This document shows positions 24,839 through 37,800 of a stretch of DNA of 64,000 bases, piece after piece. The DNA is from Strongylocentrotus purpuratus. Taxonomy: Eukaryota; Echinodermata; Echinoidea; Camarodonta; Strongylocentrotidae. Below the pieces are notes generated by a model. It searched no databases, was not told where the DNA came from, and saw only the letters and a program-made list of their open reading frames with translations. Location of the stretch: assembly GCF_000002235.5 (NCBI RefSeq), contig NW_022145607.1, forward strand, positions 32,356,660 to 32,420,659, in the 5' to 3' direction. Positions within the stretch are counted from its first letter, which is position 1, and each line of letters begins with the position of its first letter. A program made the translations under genes and the position numbers.

Positions 24839-25375
24839 AAGTGAACCGTTAACATTGTTGAAGGTAGATGAAAAAACTGCGTAGTTCGTGTATGAAATGT
24901 TACTTATTATATTCCTTCTACCGTACTAACCCTCTAACATGCAAAACATCCTGAAAACACTCTCAAACCGCAAAGATATTTATGGTTTTCTTTATGGCGT
25001 CACTGTACACCCTCTAACAGTATTTTTATCCCAACCAATTTTTTAATTTTTCCAACCGTTTTCCAAGACTTAAAACAGGCTTTAAAAAATGTTTCAACAC
25101 TCAAATGTTTGGAATGGTATATAGAGCCAATTCATTGCTTTGTGACGATTTACATTCGTATAAATTCAATTAAATTATAATAATGTAGTTGGGAGAATTC
25201 AGGAATCGATCAGATCAGGTTTTCCCAATCGGTTTTCATTAATAATGGTCCGTTTTAACTCAGACTTTCAGTTTCAGATTATCTTTAATTGTACATCTAG
25301 CATTGAAGTGTCTACCTTAGCACCACTTTTTCTCATGTGAACAATGGTAACAAGTCCCTTTAAAGGGTGCATGAC
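24839..25375 (+). repeat. Dispersed repeat R2, copy B
   Basis: Second, slightly longer copy of the repeat at 3463-3890, with the right end 'accttagcaccactttttct' that also recurs at about 12650-12700. It ends just downstream of the receptor's last exon. Confidence 0.8.
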
Positions 25376-25689
25376 TCCAAAGCATGATACAATGGAAATA
25401 ATAGAGGGAACCCCCGTTAATTAATCATATATATACATATTTCATTTGTCAGGACTTCAAAAATAAACTGCTTACAAGACCAAAAGCCCACGATGTAATG
25501 ACAAATTCTTGTCCCAAGAACTTTCAGTAAATAAATTGTTAGAAGGACCTCAAAACTGACGTATCGGTCTCTTGGGCTGTCAGTCTCGATGTGCGCCGGT
25601 CTCGTGAACAATCGGATAATTCTTGTATTGAATTCCTGCTAGACGGTGTGTCGGGATTTCGGTCTCGAGGGCTATAGCCATGTTCTGGT

Positions 25690-25724
25690 GTGTGTATATA
25701 TATATATATATACACACACACATT
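25690..25724. repeat. (TG)(TA)(CA) dinucleotide tract in the probable 3' UTR
   Basis: 'gtgtgtgtatata...tatacacacacac' is self-complementary and lies directly after the receptor stop codon, so the mRNA could form a hairpin there. Confidence 0.8.
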
Positions 25725-25882
25725 TAATACTTCAACTCGTGTATTTCATGGAGTAACCCCATAATCTTAGAGAGATTGATTTCGGCCTGGTTAGGTACAT
25801 CGTTGCATTGCTCATCCGATTTCAAATTGAACGTTGGAGGATCCAAAATCACAAAGGCCTTCTGGATTCTACTAGCTCCATC
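25724..25882 (-). CDS. Receptor exon: cytoplasmic tail, part 2, and stop
   Basis: Phase 0 start, 159 bases including TAA at 25724-25726, acceptor TTTCATAG. It reads [20 protein letters not shown], then [20 protein letters not shown] and K-Y. Composition is coding-like, the frame is fully open and it ends in a stop, so a last coding exon is likely. It is followed at once by a (TG)n(TA)n(CA)n stretch in the probable 3' UTR. No AATAAA was found close by on this strand. Confidence 0.68.
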   Translation of the reverse strand, partial: DGASRIQKAFVILDPPTFNLKSDEQCNDVPNQAEINLSKIMGLLHEIHELKY

Positions 25883-28800
25883 CTATGAAATGAAAATCAA
25901 TTGAAATCAACAGTCATGATGATTAATACAATGATAATTTTTTACAATATAAATAACACGAATTGGTAAGTTGTGCTTTTTATTAGGAGATATTGTTAGC
26001 CTAGTATTCATTATAATGTAAATATCTCAATGTGTGTTATCCATATCAAGTAAGATTATAGGCCTAGAATTTGCATTTTAATTATGTGTGTGTGTTAAAG
26101 ATAAAGTTGAGTTCTGGTCATGCGATTGCATAGTGAAAGAAAAGATGTGGAATGGATCAGAAAAAGATGATCATGTAGCATGTAAGTATTGGTGTGTACT
26201 GCGAGGTTCTAAGTCATCAAAATCATAATAAATTTGGCCCAGTCTTGGTAGTAACAAGCACTGTACACAGAAAGATGTATATGGGACTACTTACATGGTG
26301 TTGGTATCTTGATTTCCTTATCTTTCTATGCTCATTACTCAGCCAGTATACATTTTCTACCAAAGTTGTTTGGCAAATGACATTTATTTGTAATCTTGAA
26401 CAATCAGTGTATAAACTTTCGTTTGATTCTGTGAGAATTTTTTTTTTAAAACCAGAACTCAAGTTTATCTTTAATGTTGTGTTGGTTTATGTATGTGGGT
26501 ATACTTTATAATTTATGATATTATAAGACGTGAGGTTCCAGGCTCATCTTTGGAGCATTACAATGCGTGATTCATGTAGAGAAACTTAAAATGTCGACTG
26601 CGTTTGATTAAAATTTTTTTTAAAAATGAATAAATAAAATTACGCACGCAACAATGATAGCAAATAGTTTTCTATGGATTTTTGTTTAAATCATCACTTT
26701 CTTACGGTTATTCAAAGTCAAAGTCATTGTGACTATCTATTTTACTTTGTAAATATCAAAATCGAAGTTACGATAATCGTATAATTTGGATGTGAAATCA
26801 AGAGGCCGACGGTGAATTTTATTTATCTCAACTAGCATGGCCAAGAGGATGATGGATTTTATGATGGAAAATTGCACTAAATTTTGCTCAGTTTTAATGG
26901 AAACAAGATATTTTTCTACTAGTATGTCAAAGCAGGCCTTCGTTAGAGATTGACATTGTTTCTTCAAATAAATTTGTGGGAGAATAGCATAAAGTAGGTG
27001 AAACCACACTATTCTTGATCAAAATCTGATGATTAATTAATTGATGATATCAACAATTCTAGATATAATACTGTACTTTACTCACTATGTGAACTACATA
27101 TTCTTTAAACATCCATCCACGGTGTTGCCAGCGTTTCTCAAGAGAGCATGTGATTGGTTAATGTCTCGTCGGATGACCTCAAGTTCTTGTCGGGTCAAGT
27201 CACGAGATACACTTTTTAACCAGTGTTCAAGGTGCTGCGCTACCAGGACGGGCCGATTAGTAGCTTCAGCCGTAGAACAGCCGTCTCCATCCCCAAAGCT
27301 GCTCTCTACATTTTACAAAAAGGAGACAACGAGCGTTGAATTTAAAAAAAAGTTACGTACATGTGAACACGATTGTATAGACGTTCAAGAAATCAACTTA
27401 CGAGCAATTGCAATATACTATTGTACTGCCTATAGAAATCATATTACGTAATATATCACTGTCATATTCGCACATTGCAACAGGTGATGCACAAGGATAT
27501 TGATATTGTCTTAGGTTGATGGTGTGAAAGTATTTGCAATCGCGTTTGTGGATATTAAATTCAAATATGAAACGCTGGAAAACCCTATGTGAAGTATTGA
27601 ATGAAAACTCTTTGAGAGAGAGTCTCGGAGTAAAGAGAGATAGAGATTCAGAGATCTTGGGATCCGGTGAACATTTACCACAATTCCATCACTGATAGTT
27701 CATGCAGAACTTGTATCGTAAAGTTCACCTCCAAAAATGGCTGTCTCCGTAATATTGTTGATTGGCCAAAACGTTTTAGTAACGCAATATGGCGTACCCA
27801 TCGTTTTATTTTCTTCTGTAGCTGACTCGGCAGATTTCTTGACCTTCTGTTTCTTCCCATGCAAACTAGAGAGTGTATAGAGGTAAGGGTTGAGAGACGA
27901 GTTGACAGGGAGGACGAAAACAGCAGTCCAGGCATACACCTATCAAAAGAATAAAAGAGAAGAAGACACTTTCAGCAATTAAGGATCAATCATCGAATAA
28001 TCGAATTCAATGGAAAGACAAGCTCCGAGACAAGCCGAGAGCAAAATAAAATAATATCACATTTCAACAATGATTTTGTATGAAAATAAATAAACAAATT
28101 TGAATGCACTCGCTCATCTGCTAATTTAATTTAACAAATATATATTAATCTGTGTTCGATTGTGGTAATGAATGGTGATTATGGAACCAAGGTCAAAGTT
28201 TTGGAGCATCATTTTTACCGGAACCAAATAACTTATTGAACACCTTTCTTATATCTGCAGCCTCGTACCATGGAAAGTCTGTAATATATGAAAGAAATGC
28301 ACTCATTACCGAAAAGGAGATATTTGCATTCCACTCAGCCAGAAAACAGTAACAGTTAGTGTTTCTGAATTTGTTTTGTGTATGTAATGTAATAGTTACA
28401 TATAATTTTGTGGGTATATTCACCTGAGCCGATATAGTAAGTTCCCCTGCCGCTGATAAGAGACCCATGACGATGATCGGGAACCAGCAAATAAGATCCG
28501 TTCCGACAATCAGTGACATCTTCCAAGCCAACTTGATATCTTCAGTCAGTCTTTTGTCATCTCTGGAACCTTTACCTGTCTGAGCAAGCATCTGTTTGGA
28601 CTGTTGATAGCGGATGTACATGGCCAGGTAACAGAGCAGAGTCACAAGGAAGGCTACAAAATTGGCTCCAATGAACAAGGAGATTGAGTAATGCCATCCT
28701 GCAGGACGATCAACCGTCAGAGGCAGGGCCAAACAGACCCCGGACTGTCCGTAGAAGTTACCTTTGCTGTACGCTGGGATTACCACAGGTAGGACGCTAA

Positions 28801-31800
28801 CCAGAGTCCCGATGCACCAGATGATTAGCTGAGAACATCGAGCAGCCGTGGGAGAAAGATGGAGTCCTTGTTTGAAGGGGAGAAGGATGTGAATACACCG
28901 GTCAACACTGATCATCATGATAAACATGACAGAAGCCTCACTTGATATGACCGAAAGCATCCCCGCCACCTTGCAGAGGGCGCTAGACTGCCATTCATCA
29001 GCATGCAAGGCATAGTTTCCTCTGTAGTAGATATCTGCAGATGCAATTGTGATCATGTACAGACCCATCATAAAATCAGAAACGGCCAAATTCGTGATGA
29101 AACTGGACTGAACAATGGTTTTTCTGTCTTTCTTTTGGTTGAATACCCTGTATGCGAAGACGAACCCGTTTCCGATGAAAGCACTGCCTCCTAGAATCCA
29201 GATGAAAATCCGTAGAACTCCATTGGCCATGAGTTCTTCGCATGATGAGAATTGATCACGTGGTGCATTGCATCCGACCGAATCCACCAATCCAGCGAGA
29301 CAACAAAAGACGTAACGATCAGCATGTCTATTGAAATAAATATGATATATGGTTTATGTTTAGAATCAATAACATGATGACTTGAAAGGTATTGCAAGTA
29401 TAGTAAACATGAAATAAAACTACGTCAAATTTACTAGGACCCTAGTAGATTGAGGCATCTTTAGCAAATTCATAATCGCATTATTATCCTTGTTTGTACA
29501 TGTTTATTATGATAATTTTGACTATTAACTATAACTTTCATTTAAGTAAAAATCAAAAGATGATGAGGAAAGATGACAAGTCTTACATCCATTACCTCAA
29601 AAGTATTCTGATACGTAACCTTTTCTTGCGTAAACAGTTTCCTATAACAATAGTAATTTTAGTTGAATATTGGCTTATTTTCAGTCTACTGAAGAAGCAG
29701 TTAGTAACATGACAAAATAGCTCTGTTTCTGGAAGAGTCTGGAGTATGAAAATATAAGTATACAGGGGGAAAGGAACGTTATTATAGAAATCCAAACACG
29801 AACTATATCTTTATCTTTTAGGCTACGTATACAGAATTGCCTTTGATCTCCAATGATTTCGGATAGGTTTTGTTGTATGAATGTGACTGGGCCATATGTA
29901 CAAGCATTGCACAGAAATAATAAGCCAAGAGGCATGTACCTGATTCACTTTAGCAAATAAAAATGTTATGTCACAGCTCGAATTTTCGACGTTTCCAAAC
30001 AGTTTCCTCGGGACCAAACTTTTTTCAAACTGCTATCAAATTGTCAAAAATGTTACATGAAATTATCATTGGCTACAACGCATTCAATTCCTTGGTTTTA
30101 TCATTTCTGTTTTTTTTGGTGCAATCATGGTACGGTCTAACTAGTTTATTTATATTAGATTTTTTTTTAAACGAACATTTTCCGTAGGTTCCCCAATCCG
30201 TGGAACACATCACGTCCCGTGTCTGTTGTAACGGTGATGGCGGTCCCACGAAGATCCCTGCAAAGAAATCCGTAAAATCATCATGTTTATTCGTTTAACA
30301 CGATCGAAAAGACAAAACGTCAACCTCAAGCAGTTGCAATATAGCCTAGGTCATCGCTTATTGAATCGTATACGAACACGATAATGATGCCAGACTACGC
30401 ATTCAGTATGTATTTACTAAGTAAATACTATGTATTTACTATGTAATTACTATGTAATAAGAGCATGATTTCTATGGAGTACACAATAAGGTATTAAACT
30501 TGCCTTTGATTTGATTTCTGGAAAGTTACACAGGTTTTTAGTGTACAAGTAGTAAGCGTTTGTAATTATTATGGCAATATTCTATCTTGGAGACATAAAC
30601 GCGGTCAACCAAGTAATAATTTGCGATGTATATGCTGTGGTATAGTGGTCGATTCACTTCAAGTTGGCTCTTCATTGGTAGAAGAATCGAATCCAAGCCC
30701 GAATCTAACGTCCTTTCGCAAGACATTAATCCACATTTGCCACTATCCACCCAGGTGTTAATGGCTACTTGGCAATAACTGGGGTATTGAAAATTGCAGA
30801 GTCAACAGGAAGAGCAGTATAAATAATGATTTGGCCCCCTGGGTTAATGAGACCTAATTATTTATGCTAATTGTTATATTATTTTAATACTATATCGATA
30901 GAAATAGGTTACATTAGGATAAATTTACGTTAAGTAGTATTTAATCAAATTACGGTCCTCACAATTCTTGAAGAAGGGTAAGATTCCCGAATGCTCCCGC
31001 CTCGACAACTGTGAGAGGATTTCCTGAAAGGTTTCTAAAAGAGATTAATACAAATAGATTGCAGTCTATTTATCATAAGCCGCTTCTACTAATAATCAAA
31101 TTACAAAGCACAGACAATGATTTTACTGTATGAAATCAAATCAAATGTAGAAGCTATGTTTCCTGCTCTCAATAAAGCTTTATCGGAGTCTTGTGTAACT
31201 GGACTTCATTGAGATCAAAGGAGAAAATACATCCAAGTCAAAACGTGGGAGTGAGAGCTTTGAAGCTATATTGTTAATAATAAAGTGATATCCTATAGGT
31301 TTGCATCTCGCTTAACATTTGAGTTCACAGGCAGATACTTACAGCGTTTTCATACGATGGAGACCATCAAAAGTACTTCGAAAAAGACTGCGAATACTGT
31401 TCCTCGCCAGATTCCTATAATGAAATAAAAAATTAAAACACAATGGTACATACATTGATACATATATCTCAGCATAACGGTTGATAAACTTTACCTAATG
31501 TTGCCGAGTTTACTTTGCCACTTTGGATGTGTTCCGAATCAACTCTGGGGGTGTTTCACAAAGCTGTTCGTAAAGTTACGCATGACTTTACGAACAGCTT
31601 TATAAAACACCCCCCAGGTCATACTTCAAACAACGGGCCCGTGCCAATTCATGATTCTCTTAGTGGCCACAGTGTTCATTCTCATCACACTGTGGTATCT
31701 ACATTCCAGTTTTCCAATGGCCAGAGTGGTCACATTCATTTTTACCACACTGTGGGGTCTTCTAGTGACCACAGTACGTACATTCGTTCTCCTAGTTTCC

Positions 31801-34800
31801 AGTGTGACCAACATATTAAACATATTGGCCATAACATGCTGTATTTATATATTTGGAGAATCGTCCATGTAGCCATAATGTAACACACTGACATATATTT
31901 TAATATTGTATTTCTTGAAATGTAGTCATTCTAAATACACTAAAACTTGGCGGCTGTATGTTAACAAGGATTCTGGCATACCATTTGCCTCCTGCATATC
32001 CGGTAGATTTATCGATCATTACCCGGAAATTCATTAGGAGCACTACTATGGCTCTAAAGCGAACTTCTCACTAGAAATAAAACCTCTAGTACACAATACA
32101 CAGGGTCGTAAAGGTAGGCCTACATACTCACAAATTCAAAAGATTTTTGTTTTCCAGAAATGAACCTTGTTGAATTTCTTCCAGAGAAGATGCTTCCAAG
32201 CACCTGTAATTAATTCACAAAATAAAACCGGTATGTCCAATTTTCTGTATCGGGCTGGTAAACCAAACCATAAACGAAAGTAGTTACGCTCTTTTTGTAT
32301 CGTCATTAAGTCTCTAAAACAAAAAAGAACAGGAAATGACATATCGCACATTGCTTCGCAATGCATTTTCGTTGTGATATTGGTTTTATATACTAGCAAC
32401 AAAAATTATGATTATAATAGTAATAATGATAGTAATAACAATAATGATAATAATAACAATATTAATATTATCGTAACAGTAAAAAGTAATAATTATAATT
32501 TTAAAAGAAATTATACAAAAATATTTATATAATCCGGAATATAAGATACCTCAGTTACACCAACGAGATCGCCCACAGACCGAACAAAAAAGGTTATACC
32601 AGCAGTGACCAAGAATCGTTCGTATTGGAATCGAGGTGGATTTGGTTTGGCCCAGACCCACTGGAAATCATTTGCTTAAGTTTAAGAAAAAATAACCTAA
32701 AACACTTATACACAAAAGAAAAATCAATTATAAACAAAATCAAACAGATACTTACAAAGAAATCAAATAGGGCATCATCAGGGGCATGAGTTGATAACTA
32801 GTCCCTTCTGTGATGTCATCATTCGTCACAATACTTAAGGATGAATTGCACGGTCCATCTAGTTCGTCACAGATCAGAGATCTAAAGAAGATGATTGGTA
32901 CATGGATGAGTCTACACTGCACAAACAGGGAGAGTTTATGGACTAAACGTATTTTGTTCCAATGCCTGAGTACACCAGCACTTTAAAAAATGGACACCGA
33001 CATGGAATGAATTAAAAAAAAAAACACACACTAGGTTTCATCAGATTTGTCTTCATGCTTAACATAAAGCAATAAGCTCCGAGTCAAATCAAATCAGTTC
33101 ATTTTTATGAAAGAGTTGTTTAAGCATTTATTTGATATGTTGTAGAGGTGTCGTGGACGAGTGGATATGACACTGGACTGTGACAAGTCCCAACGCGGCA
33201 CTTATGTTCTTTGGCAAGACATCGATCTACATTTGCCACTCTCCACCCAGGTGTTAAATGGGTACCCGGTAGGATGCGAAAGCTAATGTGCTTAGATTAG
33301 CAAGTGTGCGCATTTAAAAATGACGCCTAGCTGGAATGCTCCCGAGGGAGTGGAGAATGAGCATACATTGTGTGCGGGTAAGCCTGAATCCGATGACCGG
33401 GGTAATAATATGATTGCAGGGCCCTCAGGAAAAACAGTACGAATGATGAGACTACCCTGGGTAAACAAGACATATTATTATTAGTGTTTTATAACTGCTC
33501 ATAAACCATACATTTTAACATTTCATCTTTTCAGACAAATAAATCAGTTCAAATATTACCTACCACAATTGCGTGTACTTAAGTGCATAACCTTGTAAAT
33601 AAAATCAAGTGAAATACAGTCAAACCTGCTTAATTGACTACCTGTCTATAAAGACCATGTTTTTTGTTTCCCTTGAAAATAGTTTCTCATTGAAACATGT
33701 ACTAAAGGAACCTATCTACTAAGACCACTTTTTGTGTTTCCCTTGGGCGGTCGCTATAGACAGGTTTGACTGTATATTAATATTATAAATTATTTACAAT
33801 TTTCTGAGCTGGCGGGGAAGGAGCCTTAGATCCACCTGGTCCGGGCGACAGGAGTAGGATAGAGCATCACACTCACAGCCTTGGGGGCATTGACCTTTTG
33901 GAAAAACAAAATCCACTCCATTAACATGTTAATTCAAAATACAAGTAATGAAGTTAATTTACTATTTCCTGAAAATGTAAATTTATATTGTCATTCTATT
34001 ATTAAAAGTATAATGTAATGGCAGTATCTTACTTGACTATGTCGTGGTATTTTTTACACATTAAACGAATCGTGTATACTACCATTCTTTCTTTTTTTTA
34101 TACCAATCATGCCAACATTAACAAATTTTCATTTTCTTTTAAGAGTTTTTTTGTGTGTGTAGTGATGTAAGTTTTTAATGTACTGCAAGGCATTTTTTTT
34201 TTACCACATTGACTACTTTACCCGAATCAATACTACTTGATCAATATTCACTGATTTATTGATTTATTCTGTCGTTGATGCTGTTGTTATATCGTTGTTG
34301 AAAGATCAAGTGGTTTGAATTTGTAACTTCAATGTACACAAGCCTAATGTAATACCATACAAATTACAAGTAATGTGCTGTACAGAAGTATGGATGATAC
34401 CATATGTTCATTTGTGTAATTACCACCAAAATAATAAATATAACATACCACAGAATTCCTCATCGTCTTGTTCGGGACAGTGTATGTTTTTATCGCACAC
34501 GTGATCAAGAGCGATACAATAGTGTTGCCTATGACATCGGTATGATCCACCCGGGCACTCATACTCATCTACGTTCGATTTATGCAGGGGTGTAATTCGG
34601 AGATATAAAACAGAAAAATACATTAACTCTTTATATGCCACATAATTAATCTCCATGTGCCAGCTAGCATTTATCATGGGATACAAATACCAAAGGCTTC
34701 AACATTCTTTTCGTTTTCTTTCATGGACCTAAGAAACTGTTAAATTGATTTGAAAAAATAGCAAAGAATAGACCTAAAAAAACTGGTTTCACAACATACT

Positions 34801-37800
34801 TAGAGCTCGGGCTATACAACTACGACGTAATTAAAGGTTAAAAGAAAACTTTAAGTTCTCGAATTCGAACCCCAAATTCAATGCCATCATTCAACCCAAC
34901 ATGTCAATATCTTTCTGCAATCTTTAACTGTGGCTCTGTTACTGCGAATTTCTTTCAAATTCCCAATCGACTAGTGTATACACATCTTATTATAAATTGA
35001 ATCCCTCCATCTGATCTAATGAAAATCGTTAAACCAAAGTCACCGCAAAAGGCTTCATCTTCTCCGGAGGGGCAATCCATTTTTCCGTCGCATCGATATC
35101 GGAGGGGGATGCAGTAAGAAGAGGGGCACTTCAGGTATGACTCTGGACACTCAAAATTACCTGTACAAAATGAATATTTAAAGGATGTTAATTGAGAACA
35201 ATGTGTGATATGCGCTGTTGCATAATATGTGTGACACAAATAGCAATGAAAATGTGTAAACATGACCTGTGAATTCCTGTGAAAAAAAGCATGAAGCCCT
35301 TCTTCCTTTACTTAATCTGTCTTGTATTCATCATAACTGAATTTGAGTTCTCACTACAGCTGTAAATGAACTCTTGAAAACCATGACTCTTATTAAACTG
35401 ATAAAAAAAAGCCATAAACTTCAAAATCGTCGTTAAACTTAAATACAAAATTATCATGATGCCAAAAACGAAGGAAAATAAATTATAAAGCGTTTAGATT
35501 AAGCATTTTAACACTCGTAAATACTGAACATCATTGAAATTAAAATGGCGCCTACCACAGGCTCTTAAATGTGTGACGTCACGACATCCGGTGAAGAAGC
35601 CATATTCATCTAGTTCATGAAGACACCGTGTTGTGTGTGACGCGCATGCTCCGTTACTGCACGTGATATCTGTAGCCAAATCGCAGGCGTCACCCGAAGT
35701 GCTATAAGCTGTGCAAAAGAAGTGGATAATCGAAACATTTAATTGGGCCAATAAATCGAATTTAACATTTTCAAATGTGTTCATACTTTTTAAGCAAAGG
35801 GTGTTCTTGACAAATTGAAAGCTTACCCGAGGCTCGCCCGACATAGCAAAAATAATGTATGCAGACTGGATTCCGAGTATTGCAGTTCATTCATTGATAA
35901 CAGGTTAAAGGAATTACTCGTCACAAGGTCTCCAAGAAAGAAACATACATAAATATGTTAATATGTTAGTAAACCGGTACAGGCTATTAGTCTAATGATG
36001 CACAATGTAGGCTATCATTTTTATAATAGGGTAAAACTTTGGGAAAGTCATTACGGTGAAAAGTATGCTTTATCTAAAGACCATCTCGCCTCTCCTATAA
36101 TACATTTTCAAGTAGGATCAATATAAATGTAACATTGATCAGTAATGCAGACAATTATTTACTCTACAACTAGAATCTGGATGATTTTTGTTTGTATCTA
36201 AGATGAAAACCACACTCTTTGACCAGGTTAAATACTCAGTAGTTGTCCGGGTCGAAGTAATTCGGATTGGGTTTGGTGATTTTATTTTATTTTATTTGAT
36301 TTGATTTTCTTCTGCATTCATGTAAGTTTACAGTTTTTCGATAACAGTAATATAAAGTACAATAAGTATTTTACTGACAATGAATCATAAATTAGTAATT
36401 ACATATATATAAACTGTTATTTTCAAAACGAAATGATAAACCGTCTCAAGTACTATATTTCCTCAAACATTATAACACATTATAAAATTATTTGCGGAAG
36501 AAGGAGTGTCATTGTAAGCAGATTGCTTGGTAAAACGATAGCCCCAGACAAAAACTCATGAGATCACAGAGTGATACTCACCACACTCGGATTCATCCTC
36601 GTTCGTATTTCCTATGCAGTCGATCACACCATCACAATGAACCTGCCTTGGAAAAAGCGAACCGTCGTAGCACTGGAAGGCAGAATGAAAAAGCTCCAAC
36701 ACTGTGTCGGGGGAAAAGGGGATAGAATAGCATAAAATTGTGCTTGGGCTTCTATTATGATAGTGTTTTTGATGTGTTTGTTCCGTAATATAAAATCAGA
36801 TGAAATGCATACAATGTAATCATACAGAGAGAAAAGGACAACATACGGCTGGTAGCCCATTTTCAGCTACAACTGTATTTGTGCTGCTGGTCTTCATGGT
36901 GCCACAAAAGTGTGGAGGGTAGAATTTGAATTCTTCCCCTTATAAATAGAATAGTTTGAAGTTGACCAAAAAATTGCCCAACTATCTAGAATAGAATAGT
37001 TTTACAGCATTACAATAGTTTTGCCTTACGTCGTTAGAATAGTTTGAAGTTGACAAGATCTGCCCCCTGTCACCATCATAGGGAACTTCGGACAAATAAG
37101 ACCAAAGACTAAAAACTTTAAAATATCGTATCTACACCTAGAACCAATTAACACCAGATTGACATAAATGTGATAAAATAGGGCCTGCATGGCTACAGAG
37201 AGTCACCAACAAATTCCTATTATTTGAAATATAATTTATTACCACATCCATCTTCATCTGATGCATCGTAACAATGGCTGATGAAATCACATCTCTTGCC
37301 AACTGGTATACACTGACCATTGTCACATGCAAACTCATCTTCAGTACAAGGCGGTAAGGCTGAAAGAAAAACAAAGTTAAATTCGATCTAAATTATACCT
37401 GTAGTTGCTGTATTTTTATAAGAAAATTATAGTGGTTACCGCCCCCGTTCCGTGATTGAAAACAATTAGGCGATTTTGTTTTTCTTAAGCCTTCAACCCC
37501 GGGTTTACCGGACAGGTATTGCTTGCATTCTTTTATACCTCTGGCAGTCCTATGTTCTTACATGACTTTGTTGGGAAGGGAACTGGACCTAATGTTTTTT
37601 TGATCGACAGAAGGCCTAATATAAGCGGAGATCTTACCTAAAGGCTTTGACAGCGAGATCGAGTGGTCTCGTAATCCGGTGACCCGGGTTCGAAACCAAG
37701 TCGATTGGCTAGTGCCCTTTGGTAAGGCATAAAGCTGCATTAATCCTCATTGCCAGGTCCCTAGGAGAGGACCTTAAGCCGTCGGCCATCTGGTTTCGTA

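Noticed and set aside
26737-27009. 90-codon minus-strand ORF in the intron before the last receptor exon
   Set aside because: AT-rich, no splice sites giving the right phase and no protein-like pattern.
27700-27797. Open frame after TM7 ending in TGA as the only C-terminus
   Set aside because: Kept as an alternative only: downstream exons in matching phase look more protein-like.
28193-28423. Continuation of the long 7TM ORF beyond 28424 as coding sequence
   Set aside because: It lacks TM7; the true TM7 with NPYLY lies in phase at 27798-27939 after a good GTGAAT/GATAG intron.
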